Virus record (IMG/VR): IMGVR_UViG_3300030117_005706
Coordinates: 35,879 to 99,878 of that record
Length of the DNA: 64,000 bases
Source: a virus
Strand: one strand, 5' to 3'
The notes below the pieces were generated by a model. The model did not search any database. It had not been told where the DNA came from and worked only from the letters and a program-made list of their open reading frames with translations. Shown piece after piece: positions 1 to 8,391 of this stretch (its first letter is position 1; each line of letters opens with the position of its first letter). The position numbers and the translations under genes are program-made.

Positions 1-276
1 ATCCATGATGGCACCAGTCTTGCCTCGACCACTGTGACCTCCAATGCCACAGAAGATGGTCGACGGCTTGAACTTCGACTGAACCGTCTGTTGGTCGAAC
101 TCGTTCATCAGTTCGGGGTAGTTCGTCGTAGCACCACTCTTCGGAGCAGGTGCTTCCTCCTTCTTGGCAACTGGCTCAACTGGCTCAGATTGCACGGGGG
201 GTTCGGTCTTCTTCTCTTCTTTGTTTTCTTCAACAGCCTTGTTCAGTGCTGCCTTCAATGCGTCTAATCCACTCAT
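1..276 (-). CDS. P-loop ATPase, N-terminal part (cut by window edge)
   Basis: The first 92 codons are visible; the gene runs off the left edge. A low-complexity Glu/Pro/Lys linker (about residues 15-50) precedes an ATPase core with the Walker A loop GGHSGRGKTG near residue 85. A RecA/RadA-like or Sak4-like recombination ATPase would suit the neighbouring replication genes, but only the P-loop is seen, so the subfamily is inference. The start is preceded by GAGGTGA, which overlaps the stop of the upstream gene. Confidence 0.7.
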   Translation of the reverse strand, partial: MSGLDALKAALNKAVEENKEEKKTEPPVQSEPVEPVAKKEEAPAPKSGATTNYPELMNEFDQQTVQSKFKPSTIFCGIGGHSGRGKTGAIMD

Positions 277-287
277 TTTTCTTCACC

Positions 288-1538
288 TCAAAATTGGTCG
301 ATGTCTGTGTTTCCACCCGTTGCTCCCGGTCGTGCTGTTCGTGGAGGAACATAGATACCGTAAGCCGTGAGGCTCGGCACCATGTCATCTCGGAACATCC
401 GTGTCTTGAGTTGCCCACAGATGAGCACTGGTGTGCGCTCAGCATAAGGTACCCATTCACCACCCTTCTTGAACTCAAACGGATTGTTCTCGTCGTTCAG
501 GGTGCCCGGAATCCATACGGTAATCTCGGACAGTGGGGACTCTCGACCATACTTCGACTGAGCGCTCAGGCTTGTGATGCTCAGACGGAAGTTGCGTCCC
601 GTTCTGTCGTACTGGTTGTCGTTCGCCTCTTTGTTGAGTCGACTGACATACCCCTTTGTGATAACTGTCGGCGAAAGGAAGCCGTCGTTGTAGGCAATCT
701 TTCGGTCGTCGTACGCTTCAAGGAGTTCGGCCATGTCGACGTAAGTGTCGTGCTTGTCGCTGACCCAAAAGCGTGCTGCATCCGAGAAGTCCGTCATGGA
801 ACCATCGTTCTCGATGTATGTGATTGTGTCACAGAAGTCACGGTTCGTATACACTGTGTCTCGTGTCGGGTCATTCGGAGGAATGACTTGGACTTGGCAC
901 AGTTGACCAATATCGTATTGTGCTGACATGCTGTTGCCACTCAGTGCGATACGCCACAGACGTGGGTTCTCGATGAGGCTGTTGACCTCGTTGCCGAGGA
1001 AGTGCATGTAGCGCACTTCGCTTGTTGGTGCAATCGGCTTGCCGAAGGTGGCTGTGCCCTCACGATTGTTAAGAAGGGCGACCATGGTGTTGTCAACTTC
1101 AAGTGCGAACCACGGTAGGTTGTCACCATCAACACGTTCATTGGTCGGCTCGCCGTTGACGTGCCATACTCCCTCTTTCGCCTTGATTATACCAATCATA
1201 CCTTGCTCGATAGCACGGTTACTGTCACGCTTGAAGAGGTTCACGGCCTCTTCTCGCTGTCGTCGACGTAGGTCGGTCGGGGCGTCGTTCAATCCAAGAA
1301 CGTGGCCTACGAATTGAATCGTATCACGGTTACCACCGCTGCCACTTCGTCCAAGGTTTCGTGTGTCGATGACAAACATCTCAGCCCATTCTGTCAACAG
1401 ATAGGGGTCTTCACTTTGCCAGTCAGTCACACCGAACTCATCGCTGAGCCACTGCTCAAACTCCTTCGTTGCTTCTTCTTCTTCTTTTCCAGTTCTTTCT
1501 GCGTATGCTTTTATACGTTCCATTACTTCATCATTCAT
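288..1538 (-). CDS. hypothetical protein, possible ssDNA-binding/OB-fold protein
   Basis: 416 residues with no motif I can assign firmly. The N-terminus is charged and helical; the middle and C-terminal parts are rich in alternating beta-type segments (for example LWRIALSGNS and TPVLICGQLKTR), and the tail is a Pro/Gly/Thr-rich acidic stretch ending in DIDQF. An acidic disordered tail and a position between an ATPase and a clamp loader resemble single-stranded DNA-binding proteins, but this is context inference. The start overlaps the RFC stop by 4 nt (ATGA), so the two are translationally coupled. Confidence 0.6.
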   Translation of the reverse strand: MNDEVMERIKAYAERTGKEEEEATKEFEQWLSDEFGVTDWQSEDPYLLTEWAEMFVIDTRNLGRSGSGGNRDTIQFVGHVLGLNDAPTDLRRRQREEAVNLFKRDSNRAIEQGMIGIIKAKEGVWHVNGEPTNERVDGDNLPWFALEVDNTMVALLNNREGTATFGKPIAPTSEVRYMHFLGNEVNSLIENPRLWRIALSGNSMSAQYDIGQLCQVQVIPPNDPTRDTVYTNRDFCDTITYIENDGSMTDFSDAARFWVSDKHDTYVDMAELLEAYDDRKIAYNDGFLSPTVITKGYVSRLNKEANDNQYDRTGRNFRLSITSLSAQSKYGRESPLSEITVWIPGTLNDENNPFEFKKGGEWVPYAERTPVLICGQLKTRMFRDDMVPSLTAYGIYVPPRTARPGATGGNTDIDQF

Positions 1539-2482
1539 TGTTTCACTTCCATGTTTTGTTTTAGGGTTGCTACGAAATACTCAAAGAATGCTATATCGTC
1601 ATCAGGCCATTCGTTCGTCATTATAATAAAACGACCGTATGTTCTCATAAACGCATACCACTCTTCTCCCTCTTCCAGCAGGGGTCGTGCTCGGAACCTC
1701 AACTTCTTTAATGTTCCGAAGCGGTTGTTGCCTTCTTCAAGTTCTCGTAGAATATATGCAGCAAGCGACTTATAGTCGCCGCCTGCTAAATTAAGCGCAG
1801 CCTTTGCCATGTTGTTACCACGACCACGTATATGTTCCATTAGTGCGTCGTCAGTCTTTGACAAAGACTGCAATGTATCAACTACTTTTCTTGCACTGCC
1901 GGAGTAATAAGAACCCAAGTTTCTGTAATACTCTTTCCATGCATCAGGTAATTGCTCTTGCTCGTGAATGTTCAATGCCACCTGTTCTATTTCATCAGAT
2001 GTCATGGGCTTGAAATGATATACTCGGCATCTGTCAATTATTGCTGAGTGGAAACCACCTATATCGTTGGCTGTAAGAATAAATCGTACAGTCCTGTGAC
2101 TTGTCTCCATGATTTGACGCAATGCCTTTTGTGCATCTTTCGTTAGTGAATCCGCTTCATCCAAGATGATGTATCGGTGTGAAGCCATCAGTGCTTTCTG
2201 TGAGACAATGTGCTTGAGTTCATCTCGGATATACCCAATCCCCCTGTCATCACTGGCGTTGGTGACGACGACGTTGGCAGGGTCAAACGCACTCCCCAAT
2301 GCTCCCCTCGCCAACGCCATCGCCGCCGTTGTTTTACCCACACCTGACGGTCCTATGAAGAGAAGGCACGGCGGTGTTGTTTCCGCCGACCATTCTCGTG
2401 AATCTCGTTTCAACTCTTGACAGCCGACCATTTGGTCGACAAGAGTTGGTCTGTATTTTTCCCTCCAAACTTCGGTCATCAT
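1535..2482 (-). CDS. rfcS: replication factor C small subunit (sliding-clamp loader)
   Basis: AAA+ clamp-loader subunit that would load the PCNA-type clamp for virus replication. Counting from the second Met, the order is the RFC-box start WREKYRPTLVDQMVG (5-19), Walker A GPSGVGKT (43-50), NASDDRGI (75-81), Walker B ILDEAD (105-110), sensor 1 FILTAND (133-139) and the IDRC arginine-finger region (148-151). NASDxRGI and LDEADSLTKDAQKALR are archaeal/eukaryotic RFC signatures rather than bacterial DnaX or T4 gp44. About 315 residues is the usual length. Two tandem ATGs follow GGAG, and a TATA box lies about 25 nt upstream, so the mRNA may be nearly leaderless. Confidence 0.95.
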   Translation of the reverse strand: MMTEVWREKYRPTLVDQMVGCQELKRDSREWSAETTPPCLLFIGPSGVGKTTAAMALARGALGSAFDPANVVVTNASDDRGIGYIRDELKHIVSQKALMASHRYIILDEADSLTKDAQKALRQIMETSHRTVRFILTANDIGGFHSAIIDRCRVYHFKPMTSDEIEQVALNIHEQEQLPDAWKEYYRNLGSYYSGSARKVVDTLQSLSKTDDALMEHIRGRGNNMAKAALNLAGGDYKSLAAYILRELEEGNNRFGTLKKLRFRARPLLEEGEEWYAFMRTYGRFIIMTNEWPDDDIAFFEYFVATLKQNMEVKQ

Positions 2483-2490
2483 ATCTCCTC

Positions 2491-2514
2491 TTTCTTATTT
2501 CTTTAAATAGGGTC
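2491..2514 (-). promoter_or_regulatory. archaeal TATA promoter for the RFC gene
   Basis: Read on the minus strand, CCCTATTTAAAG is followed by a purine-rich AAATAAGAAAG. The TATA core (2502-2509) is centred about 25 nt before the ATG pair. The same CCCTATTTAAAG box recurs at three other minus-strand places in the window (about 11.9, 20.56 and 25.55 kb). Confidence 0.75.
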
Positions 2515-2521
2515 ATCAAAA

Positions 2522-3979
2522 TTACACCATTTCGATGAGGTCCGTTAGTTGACTTGTATCACTGAATCCGAGGTTGTCGTCAACATACATTACCTCGCCC
2601 ACCATCGACATGGTTGACAGGTTCATATCCTTGACCTGACCAACCAATACAATGGCTTGTTCTTCAATCGGCATCCAGTGATTGCCGACGAGGACTCCGT
2701 TCTTCGCCAACCTTGTCCTCAAGTGGTTGGCAACTGAGGCGTTTAATTTAACCTCAAGCACTTGGTATGGGTCGAAGCCATCCAAGACTCCGAGCCTCAA
2801 GTGCGTTTCATACTCCGCATCCTTCTTTACAGAAAGACCGAGCAAGTGAATCTGATATGCTCCGTCCATCACAACGTAGCCACCATGCCCTCCGATGTCG
2901 AGAGGACCGCCGTCTTTGAGACGCAGTCGTTCGTTATCGTTGATGGCTATTAGTGCGTTCGTCAAGTTCTCGCCTTCCTCAAGAAGCCTACCCACCTTGA
3001 TGGGTACTTTGAAGGTTGCTGTGTTGAGAACCTCGATGCGTTCTCGATAGGGTCGCTTGTACACTTCCCAGTCTTGACCCATCGACAATACATCACTGAC
3101 TGATACAATCGAATTACCTGACACCTCAACCTCATAGACACCAACAGTCTGAGTCGGCAAGAAGAACGTGTCAATCTTGCCAACAGGTTGCTTGTCCTGA
3201 TTGTACAGTGTGCCTCGCAGTGTCCCCGCAGGGAACTCCACGACGTGCAGGTATCGACGCTGTGCTTTGATGACCTCAAGATAACTACTACTTGGTGCAG
3301 TTGTCTGTGTCCACGACTTGTACACTGGTCCACGAAACGGCTGACCCGGTTGGATGTGGTCGAGGGGTTTGACCTCCTCGCTCTCATCCTTGAGTGTCCT
3401 TACAAGATACTCAGCGGGTGACATCGTGTCGAGTATGCGCCTCACTGCCTTGAGGCTCAGCGCCCTACTACCAGTGAGATGTGAACAGCGCTGAATGAAA
3501 CGGTCGATTGGATAGGGCGGGGCTTCGCCCAGTGCCCTTGACCAAAACGCCTCAGCCTCAAGTTGACTGAGTTGCTTGGCTACATCCAACACGGGTGTTT
3601 CGTTCAGTCGGTGCATGAGCATCATCGCTTGCTTGACTGTCAAGTTGCTCGGTTCCTCATTGCTCTCCGATGCAAGGGTCGGCACGATGGGTTGCCCCGC
3701 CAATGCCTCGTCCCACACCAAGCCTGAGATACCAAGTTCTCGACAGACAGACTCTCTGATGTGGCTGTCTGAAATGAACTGGCGAGGATGTCGTGAATAC
3801 TTCGGGAAGAAGATGTCAATGATGTCCTCGTAGTCTTCGGCTGATTGCTCAACCATATCAGACACGGCACGCATGGACTCACGAAAGTCAGCCGCACTGT
3901 CGTCGCTGTTGCGTCGATAGTACAACCTACGGAGTGTGCGTGCTGCCTCAGCAGCAGTCGATAGTAGCAAGGTAATCAC
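2522..3979 (-). CDS. hypothetical protein with DNA ligase-like features (degenerate)
   Basis: 485 residues starting at GTG, with a GTGA overlap with the upstream gene. The helical N-terminal half ends in SPAEYLVRTLKDES (187-200) and IQPGQPFRGPVY (209-220), recalling the DNA-binding to adenylation-domain transition of ATP-dependent ligases. The segment SDVLSMGQDWEVYKRPYRER (295-314) resembles ligase motif IIIa. No KxDGxR nucleophile motif is present; the nearest candidate is IKAQRRYLHV (237-246). I infer a diverged, probably inactive ligase fold, or chance similarity. It sits in the replication module but has its own stop 40 nt before the RFC start, beyond the RFC promoter. Confidence 0.5.
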   Translation of the reverse strand: MITLLLSTAAEAARTLRRLYYRRNSDDSAADFRESMRAVSDMVEQSAEDYEDIIDIFFPKYSRHPRQFISDSHIRESVCRELGISGLVWDEALAGQPIVPTLASESNEEPSNLTVKQAMMLMHRLNETPVLDVAKQLSQLEAEAFWSRALGEAPPYPIDRFIQRCSHLTGSRALSLKAVRRILDTMSPAEYLVRTLKDESEEVKPLDHIQPGQPFRGPVYKSWTQTTAPSSSYLEVIKAQRRYLHVVEFPAGTLRGTLYNQDKQPVGKIDTFFLPTQTVGVYEVEVSGNSIVSVSDVLSMGQDWEVYKRPYRERIEVLNTATFKVPIKVGRLLEEGENLTNALIAINDNERLRLKDGGPLDIGGHGGYVVMDGAYQIHLLGLSVKKDAEYETHLRLGVLDGFDPYQVLEVKLNASVANHLRTRLAKNGVLVGNHWMPIEEQAIVLVGQVKDMNLSTMSMVGEVMYVDDNLGFSDTSQLTDLIEMV

Positions 3980-4179
3980 TCAATCGGATATGTAAATTCC
4001 CAAGTGTTTGCAGTCAACTCTTGCAACTCTTTGACAGCGCCCAGTAACATGGTCACTGTCTTGTTGTCACGTTCATACAAATCATTCACCTCGTGGAGTA
4101 AGTCCTTGACCTGCTCACGTAGCGATTCGTTGTCTCGTTCCAATTGTTCAATTCTGTCTTCAATGTATTCTTTGCTCAT
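3976..4179 (-). CDS. small coiled-coil protein
   Basis: 67 residues, nearly all heptad-patterned helix (RIEQLERDNESLREQVKDLL). The chosen ATG is 8 nt after GGAGAGTGA, where the TGA is also the stop of the upstream gene. Function unknown. Confidence 0.75.
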   Translation of the reverse strand: MSKEYIEDRIEQLERDNESLREQVKDLLHEVNDLYERDNKTVTMLLGAVKELQELTANTWEFTYPIE

Positions 4180-4183
4180 GCTT

Positions 4184-4411
4184 TCACTCTCCTTCTTTAT
4201 TCCATTCATCAAAGCACATCGTTCTGAAATCGATGCCCCACCGACTACCTAGATAGTCGGCGAGGTCGAGTATATTTAAAAAGTTGAATTGACAGTCACT
4301 GTCAAATTTGGCTTGCTCGACCAACAACCTCATATTATTCTCAGTATCGTTTGCTAACATGCTCAATAGCATTTCTCTCTCATTTGTTTTCATCCGTTTA
4401 AACAGTTTCAT
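4184..4411 (-). CDS. hypothetical protein
   Basis: 75 residues beginning MKLFKRMKTNERE, helical and charged, ending in NKEGE, whose codons supply the ribosome-binding site for the next gene. The start follows GGAG in AAAAGGAGATGAAAGAATG; an upstream in-frame Met was rejected because it has no such site. No family recognised. Confidence 0.7.
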   Translation of the reverse strand: MKLFKRMKTNEREMLLSMLANDTENNMRLLVEQAKFDSDCQFNFLNILDLADYLGSRWGIDFRTMCFDEWNKEGE

Positions 4412-4644
4412 TCTTTCATCTCCTTTTGAAATACGATGGCACACGGTGTGGGCCATCCCTTCTTGGCAGTGACCATCAGGCCAATCTCCCTGTTATTATT
4501 CTTGCCCCATTCAAGGAGCATCTTATGCATCTTTCGTGCAGTCGATTGTTTGCCGTCGTCGGGAATGAACTGCATTAGTCCGCCGTCGACGATGTCCTTG
4601 TGGACGATGATTGAGCCGTGCTCGCTAAAGTCAACGATGCTCAC
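4408..4644 (-). CDS. hypothetical protein
   Basis: 78 residues. I chose a GTG start that overlaps the upstream stop (GTGA) and is preceded by GGAGGTGA; a longer ATG version would lie inside the upstream gene. Mixed alpha/beta with a hydrophobic strand REIGLMVTAKKGW. No family recognised. Confidence 0.65.
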   Translation of the reverse strand: MSIVDFSEHGSIIVHKDIVDGGLMQFIPDDGKQSTARKMHKMLLEWGKNNNREIGLMVTAKKGWPTPCAIVFQKEMKE

Positions 4645-5225
4645 GCTGTCACCTCCACGCCTCGCCACCAGTCGGGAGCAGGTGTACCTTTCTCCCACTT
4701 AGCGAACTGCTTGGAATGGTAGTAGCGACGGTAGGCTTCAACTGCTATTTGATGTGAAGCATGAGTGAGTCTTTTGTCGGCATAGTCGTCAGGGTACATG
4801 ATACCTCTATGCTCGCTAAACCACATGGGTCTGAACTCATCAGGCATAGCCAATGCGAATGGTGTAGGGTCACCCGGAGGTATGAGGGCGATAATCATTC
4901 CACGCATACGACCTATTGCATCATGGCAAGCGTGTACTTTACCGAACCGCTTGCTGTACTCACGACACAACTCGTCGCCGTACTGGGCGAGCCAAGAGTA
5001 ATTGCTACGAGTGTCGCCCGCCCATACTGTACATGGGTGGTGAGCGTAGCCACCTTTGTAGGGTGTGCCACTCTTGGTCAGTGGCATTTGCTGGTCAGTC
5101 GCACCGTGTCGGCGCAGGGCTGATGCCATCATTTGTGCTGCTTCGACACACATCTTAGGAACGTGCTTGTCGCAGTGCATTCGTGCTGCTTCTCTTGCGC
5201 TTCTGTCTAATACAAATATGTTCAT
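4641..5225 (-). CDS. conserved viral protein of the MNIFVLD family
   Basis: 194 residues opening MNIFVLDRSAREAARMHCDK, followed by conserved-looking HHPCTVWAGDTRSNYSWL (about 62-79). This pattern (MNIFVLD, HCDKHV, HPCxVW, SRSNYxWL) is familiar from many tailed phages and large DNA viruses, where it is annotated as hypothetical. Clustered His, Cys and Trp residues suggest a metal- or nucleotide-binding enzyme, but the reaction is unknown. It starts next to the stop of the preceding gene and lies in the replication-proximal part of the early operon. Confidence 0.75.
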   Translation of the reverse strand: MNIFVLDRSAREAARMHCDKHVPKMCVEAAQMMASALRRHGATDQQMPLTKSGTPYKGGYAHHPCTVWAGDTRSNYSWLAQYGDELCREYSKRFGKVHACHDAIGRMRGMIIALIPPGDPTPFALAMPDEFRPMWFSEHRGIMYPDDYADKRLTHASHQIAVEAYRRYYHSKQFAKWEKGTPAPDWWRGVEVTA

Positions 5226-5587
5226 TCGTCCACTTCCATGCGTTCAGCGATGTATTCATCAATGTAAGACTGAGGAGCCTTCGGCTTACCGCTACAGTGA
5301 GTGCACCAAAGATTCCTCATCTGAACACTCTCCCACATATCGGAGCCGATGTTACCCTTGCTGTCAAAGCAAACGAGGAGTCCTTCTTGTCCCTCTTTGT
5401 CCAACGACCAGTAAGGGTCACCGCAACCGCAGTCAGGTTCTAAGAATGAAGACCAACTGTCAGGCTTGAACCACTCGGAGTCGTAAGCCTCAATCGCTTC
5501 CAGCCTCAATTCCTCACGGCGAATGGCCGTCGCTTGTTCTTGGTCACTCAATGCTGCAAATTTTTTCATGTCTTCCAGTTTCATCAT
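5222..5587 (-). CDS. hypothetical zinc-binding protein
   Basis: 121 residues beginning at a pair of ATGs after GGGATGAG. Two cysteine clusters, PDCGCGDPYW (about 54-63) and LWCTHCSG (about 97-104), probably bind one zinc between them. The ending EVDE overlaps the next start. Function unknown. Confidence 0.65.
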   Translation of the reverse strand: MMKLEDMKKFAALSDQEQATAIRREELRLEAIEAYDSEWFKPDSWSSFLEPDCGCGDPYWSLDKEGQEGLLVCFDSKGNIGSDMWESVQMRNLWCTHCSGKPKAPQSYIDEYIAERMEVDE

Positions 5588-5591
5588 TTTC

Positions 5592-5855
5592 TCATCCCTT
5601 TCGTTCAGTTTCCTCAGCGTGTGCTGTCCACATTGCTTGTAGTATTTCCCAAAAATTGTCATAGCGATGAGCCTGCCAATCTGTTACAATGTCCACGACA
5701 CCTTGTCGATGGTTCGGGTCAAGCGCTGACAGTGCGTTCAATGCCTTGCGAAGAAGGGGTAAGCCCTCCCACGCTGCGTGTTCACCTGACGATGCGTTCT
5801 TTCCAAATCGTGCTACGTGTAGGGCTTTGTCCGCCCATTGTTCTTTTGTTATCAT
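5592..5855 (-). CDS. hypothetical protein, paralogue of the adjacent upstream gene
   Basis: 87 residues. The N-terminal KEQWADKALHVARFGKN and the core GLPLLRKALNALSALDP align with KEKWMDDARHVARHGVN and GLPMLYDSLAQLNDLD of the upstream gene, so the pair is a tandem duplication. GGAGTGA precedes the chosen ATG. Function unknown; both look like small all-helical proteins. Confidence 0.75.
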   Translation of the reverse strand: MITKEQWADKALHVARFGKNASSGEHAAWEGLPLLRKALNALSALDPNHRQGVVDIVTDWQAHRYDNFWEILQAMWTAHAEETERKG

Positions 5856-5856
5856 T

Positions 5857-6210
5857 TTATTCACTCCTGTCTTTTCGTAATGTGTCTGCATACTGTAATG
5901 ACCAACCACACGGGAAGTCCTTACGGTATGAATCACCTTGTATGGCTTTCTTCTCCTCGTAATATGCTCGAAATATCGCTCCGTTTGTTTCCCATAATCT
6001 CTTTGGAAGGCCCGAACCATTCGCCCATTCAATTACGATGTCAGAAACAGCCGCCCGACCTTCTGAGTCGAGGTCATTGAGTTGTGCAAGTGAGTCATAT
6101 AACATGGGTAGTCCGAAGAACGATGCGCGATGCCCATCTGATTTGTTCGTATTCACTCCATGTCGTGCTACGTGTCGGGCGTCGTCCATCCATTTTTCTT
6201 TCATTGTCAT
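5857..6210 (-). CDS. hypothetical protein, paralogue of the adjacent downstream gene
   Basis: 117 residues, longer than its paralogue by an added C-terminal segment ending in RKDRSE. The shared helical core reads HVARxG, then GLP-hydrophobic-L, then D(I/V)V.W. The start follows GGAAGTGA. Function unknown. Confidence 0.75.
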   Translation of the reverse strand: MTMKEKWMDDARHVARHGVNTNKSDGHRASFFGLPMLYDSLAQLNDLDSEGRAAVSDIVIEWANGSGLPKRLWETNGAIFRAYYEEKKAIQGDSYRKDFPCGWSLQYADTLRKDRSE

Positions 6211-6211
6211 T

Positions 6212-6472
6212 CTATTCACTTCCTGTAACAACCATCACAATCTTTCCTTTGTTGTGTTGGTCAATCGTCCACATGCTCAGTTCAGTGTCTGTCATGTGCG
6301 CTCGGTTCTGTTCGTCGTTGCAGTTCATGCACCAGTCAACATCCTCTTTGGCAAGGTCCTCGTGTTGCCACATCGGTTTGCCACAGTTCTCACAGGGCTG
6401 ACTCTCGTCGCCCTCTTCGATAATCAATGCTCGTAGTTTCAATCCCCACATCGGGACAACTTCAACTCTCAT
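6212..6472 (-). CDS. small zinc-ribbon protein
   Basis: 86 residues with CENCGKPMW (27-35) and WCMNCNDEQ (47-55), a classic CxxC-CxxC zinc ribbon. GAGGTGA precedes the ATG. One of many single-ribbon proteins in this early region; a DNA-, RNA- or protein-binding takeover factor is likely but unproven. Confidence 0.7.
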   Translation of the reverse strand: MRVEVVPMWGLKLRALIIEEGDESQPCENCGKPMWQHEDLAKEDVDWCMNCNDEQNRAHMTDTELSMWTIDQHNKGKIVMVVTGSE

Positions 6473-6717
6473 TCTTTCACCTCGTCAATCGAGTTCATGA
6501 TAGCCTGAGCCAACGAGTACGCATCCTCTTTGCTCATCCGAACACCTTGCTTTGTCCAACCTGCTCCCGAAGGATGGTCGGCAATGCGACGTACACGGAT
6601 GTCCATGCGATAGTCGTCAGGCTCGTGTTCATTGGTCACCGTGCTGAGTACAACCTCAGCCTGACCTTTCCATTTTCGTTCTGTACATGGCCTTCGCCAT
6701 TGAATCGTTTGTGTCAT
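6469..6717 (-). CDS. hypothetical protein
   Basis: 82 residues with a 4-nt overlap with the next gene. A beta-rich N-terminal half is followed by an amphipathic helix (KEDAYSLAQAIMNSIDEV). The order resembles small DNA-interacting phage proteins, but no family is recognised. Confidence 0.65.
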   Translation of the reverse strand: MTQTIQWRRPCTERKWKGQAEVVLSTVTNEHEPDDYRMDIRVRRIADHPSGAGWTKQGVRMSKEDAYSLAQAIMNSIDEVKE

Positions 6718-6728
6718 TCTTCATACCT

Positions 6729-7481
6729 CTAAATCCAACTTGCTTTGAACATGACCAAGTTTTTCGATTGATGATAATTGTAAATCTTCGTAAGCATCTT
6801 ACCATAATTTGATGGGTTGCTTGATGTAATGACTGATACCCCATGCTCCTGTCCTAACTTCTTCATCATCCGAGCGTGGTCGTAATCATCATGAAAGGCC
6901 ACATCAGTGTAGGCATGAATAAACCTCGCACTATGTGCGTAAGGTAAGTATTGAACTATTTCATCCAAATACGAAACGAACTTGTCGCCTCTTTCCATGT
7001 CAGTTGGTCGCCATTTACCTTTCTTGAAAGCATCTCCACCATACGGTTTACCGTATATCTTAGCAAGCGAAGAGTAAGTCAATTTTTTGCCGTGAGTTAC
7101 CTTTCTGTCACGTAGTTTACTGTACGCATTACTGATGACAGGGTCTGAATGTGATGCAAAGAAGTCAACGAAGTTTTCCATGGTCCAATTGACTTGAATA
7201 GTATTCAACTCGACTATCGCATTCATTGCATCCCAACTGATACTTATCGCTGGCATGTCCAAACCTAACTCACACGCAGCAGTCCACCGGTGTTGTCCGT
7301 CTATCAGTAGACACTCGTTTTCAGTTTCGTAGACGGTCAATGCTGAAAGCACCCCATAATTGCTCATGCTCTCTTTCAATTTGTTCACAAGTGATTTGTT
7401 TACTGGTCTGTTGTATTCCAACAATTTCACTTTCTTCTTGTCTTTGTTTTTCAATGTTACAATTTTTACTTTCTTGTTCAT
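6729..7481 (-). CDS. ParB/sulfiredoxin-like domain protein
   Basis: 250 residues. The ParB-like nucleotide-binding core is in the N-terminal third: the strand KKVKLLEYNRPVNKSLVNKL, then CLLIDGQHRWTAACELGL (about 58-75), the DGxHR motif of ParB/Srx folds. In viruses this fold can act as a DNA-binding partitioning-like protein, a nuclease or a modification-associated protein. The C-terminal two thirds match nothing I know. Lower GC and more Lys/Asn than neighbouring genes hint at separate acquisition. Confidence 0.8.
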   Translation of the reverse strand: MNKKVKIVTLKNKDKKKVKLLEYNRPVNKSLVNKLKESMSNYGVLSALTVYETENECLLIDGQHRWTAACELGLDMPAISISWDAMNAIVELNTIQVNWTMENFVDFFASHSDPVISNAYSKLRDRKVTHGKKLTYSSLAKIYGKPYGGDAFKKGKWRPTDMERGDKFVSYLDEIVQYLPYAHSARFIHAYTDVAFHDDYDHARMMKKLGQEHGVSVITSSNPSNYGKMLTKIYNYHQSKNLVMFKASWI

Positions 7482-7494
7482 TCTTCATTCCTCC

Positions 7495-7761
7495 TCAGAA
7501 ATGCTCACTCTTGAGCGTCTCGATAGCACACGCTCGACAGTATCGGTTGCCTGCATACATGCCCTCCAATTGAATGTAGAGTCGAGTTCGTTCTGCACCA
7601 CAGTCGGTACAGCACTCGACATTGAACAAGCCCTTGTCAATCGCTTGGTTGAATGTCAAAGCCTTGCGCTTGTTCCACGCTGCGATGCGTCGTTCCTCAG
7701 CCTTTGCCTTTCGTTCCTTTGACTCTCTTGCAATCTTTTGCCTGAATGTTTCTTCTGTCAT
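7495..7761 (-). CDS. small zinc-ribbon protein with basic coiled-coil N-terminus
   Basis: 88 residues from the second of two close ATGs, 6 nt after GGAGGA. A Lys/Arg/Glu-rich helix (about 8-40) is followed by CCTDCG and YCRACA, a CxxC-CxxC ribbon. Probably nucleic-acid binding; function unknown. Confidence 0.7.
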   Translation of the reverse strand: MTEETFRQKIARESKERKAKAEERRIAAWNKRKALTFNQAIDKGLFNVECCTDCGAERTRLYIQLEGMYAGNRYCRACAIETLKSEHF

Positions 7762-7763
7762 GT

Positions 7764-8003
7764 TCATTCCTCCATTCCGTAAGGTCTGTAGTCAAAGTAC
7801 AAGTAAGCAATTGCTTCCGCTACGCTTTCGGGTGACATCCAATGATGACCGCCGAAACCAACACGTACATTGCATCCACTCGTGTCTTCCCATGCCTTCT
7901 CCAATCCTAAACCACAAGCGTGCTTACACGCTTTGTCGGCTTCTTCAAAACTACTTTGTTTCTTCCATACTGCTATATTCCATTCACCATTTCTACTTGT
8001 CAT
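7764..8003 (-). CDS. hypothetical protein
   Basis: 79 residues, starting after the coupling cassette GAGGAGGAATGAATATG. Aromatic- and Gly-rich (GFGGHHWMSPES). The ending GMEE supplies the next ribosome-binding site. No family recognised. Confidence 0.65.
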   Translation of the reverse strand: MTSRNGEWNIAVWKKQSSFEEADKACKHACGLGLEKAWEDTSGCNVRVGFGGHHWMSPESVAEAIAYLYFDYRPYGMEE

Positions 8004-8005
8004 AT

Positions 8006-8170
8006 TCATTCCTCCTCTCGTAGTGCAAAGCAATGTGAGCAAGCCATCGTGCCGTCCACATCATACTCCTCGACGCTGTCGACAATCTTGCCACACACGT
8101 CGCATTCGTACGCTGCGTTCGCTCGGTCTTCCCACACCTGTGCGTCCATCTTTTCGTACCAGTCGTACAT
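8006..8170 (-). CDS. zinc-ribbon microprotein
   Basis: 54 residues: an acidic N-terminus, then CDVCGK and CSHCFAL, a compact CxxC-CxxC ribbon, and a terminal REEE that encodes the Shine-Dalgarno of the next gene. Coupled by GAGGAGGAATGAACATG. Function unknown. Confidence 0.7.
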   Translation of the reverse strand: MYDWYEKMDAQVWEDRANAAYECDVCGKIVDSVEEYDVDGTMACSHCFALREEE

Positions 8171-8172
8171 GT

Positions 8173-8391
8173 TCATTCCTCCTCGTCTATTAGTGTGCAT
8201 CGGTTCGGCAGTATGACACGTGGACCTGCGTCAGTCAGTTTGTGAAAGACCTCGTAGCCACGCGTCGTCTTGCGTACCATGTAACCTACATGTGCACCCG
8301 GAACTCGGTGAGCAAATGTGACTTGCCACCAGTGTTCGTTGACGTATTCTAAATCCAAGTATGAGTTCTGACCTACAGTCAGTCGAGTCAT
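8173..8391 (-). CDS. hypothetical beta-rich protein
   Basis: 72 residues, beta-rich (HWWQVTFAHRVPG, VGYMVRKTTRGYEVFH), ending in IDEEE. The ATG overlaps the upstream stop region. No family recognised. Confidence 0.65.
   Translation of the reverse strand: MTRLTVGQNSYLDLEYVNEHWWQVTFAHRVPGAHVGYMVRKTTRGYEVFHKLTDAGPRVILPNRCTLIDEEE

Noticed and set aside
1302-2420. Plus-strand open frames opposite the RFC and neighbouring genes
   Set aside because: They are antisense to a clearly recognised protein and have low-complexity Ser/Phe-rich translations without start signals.
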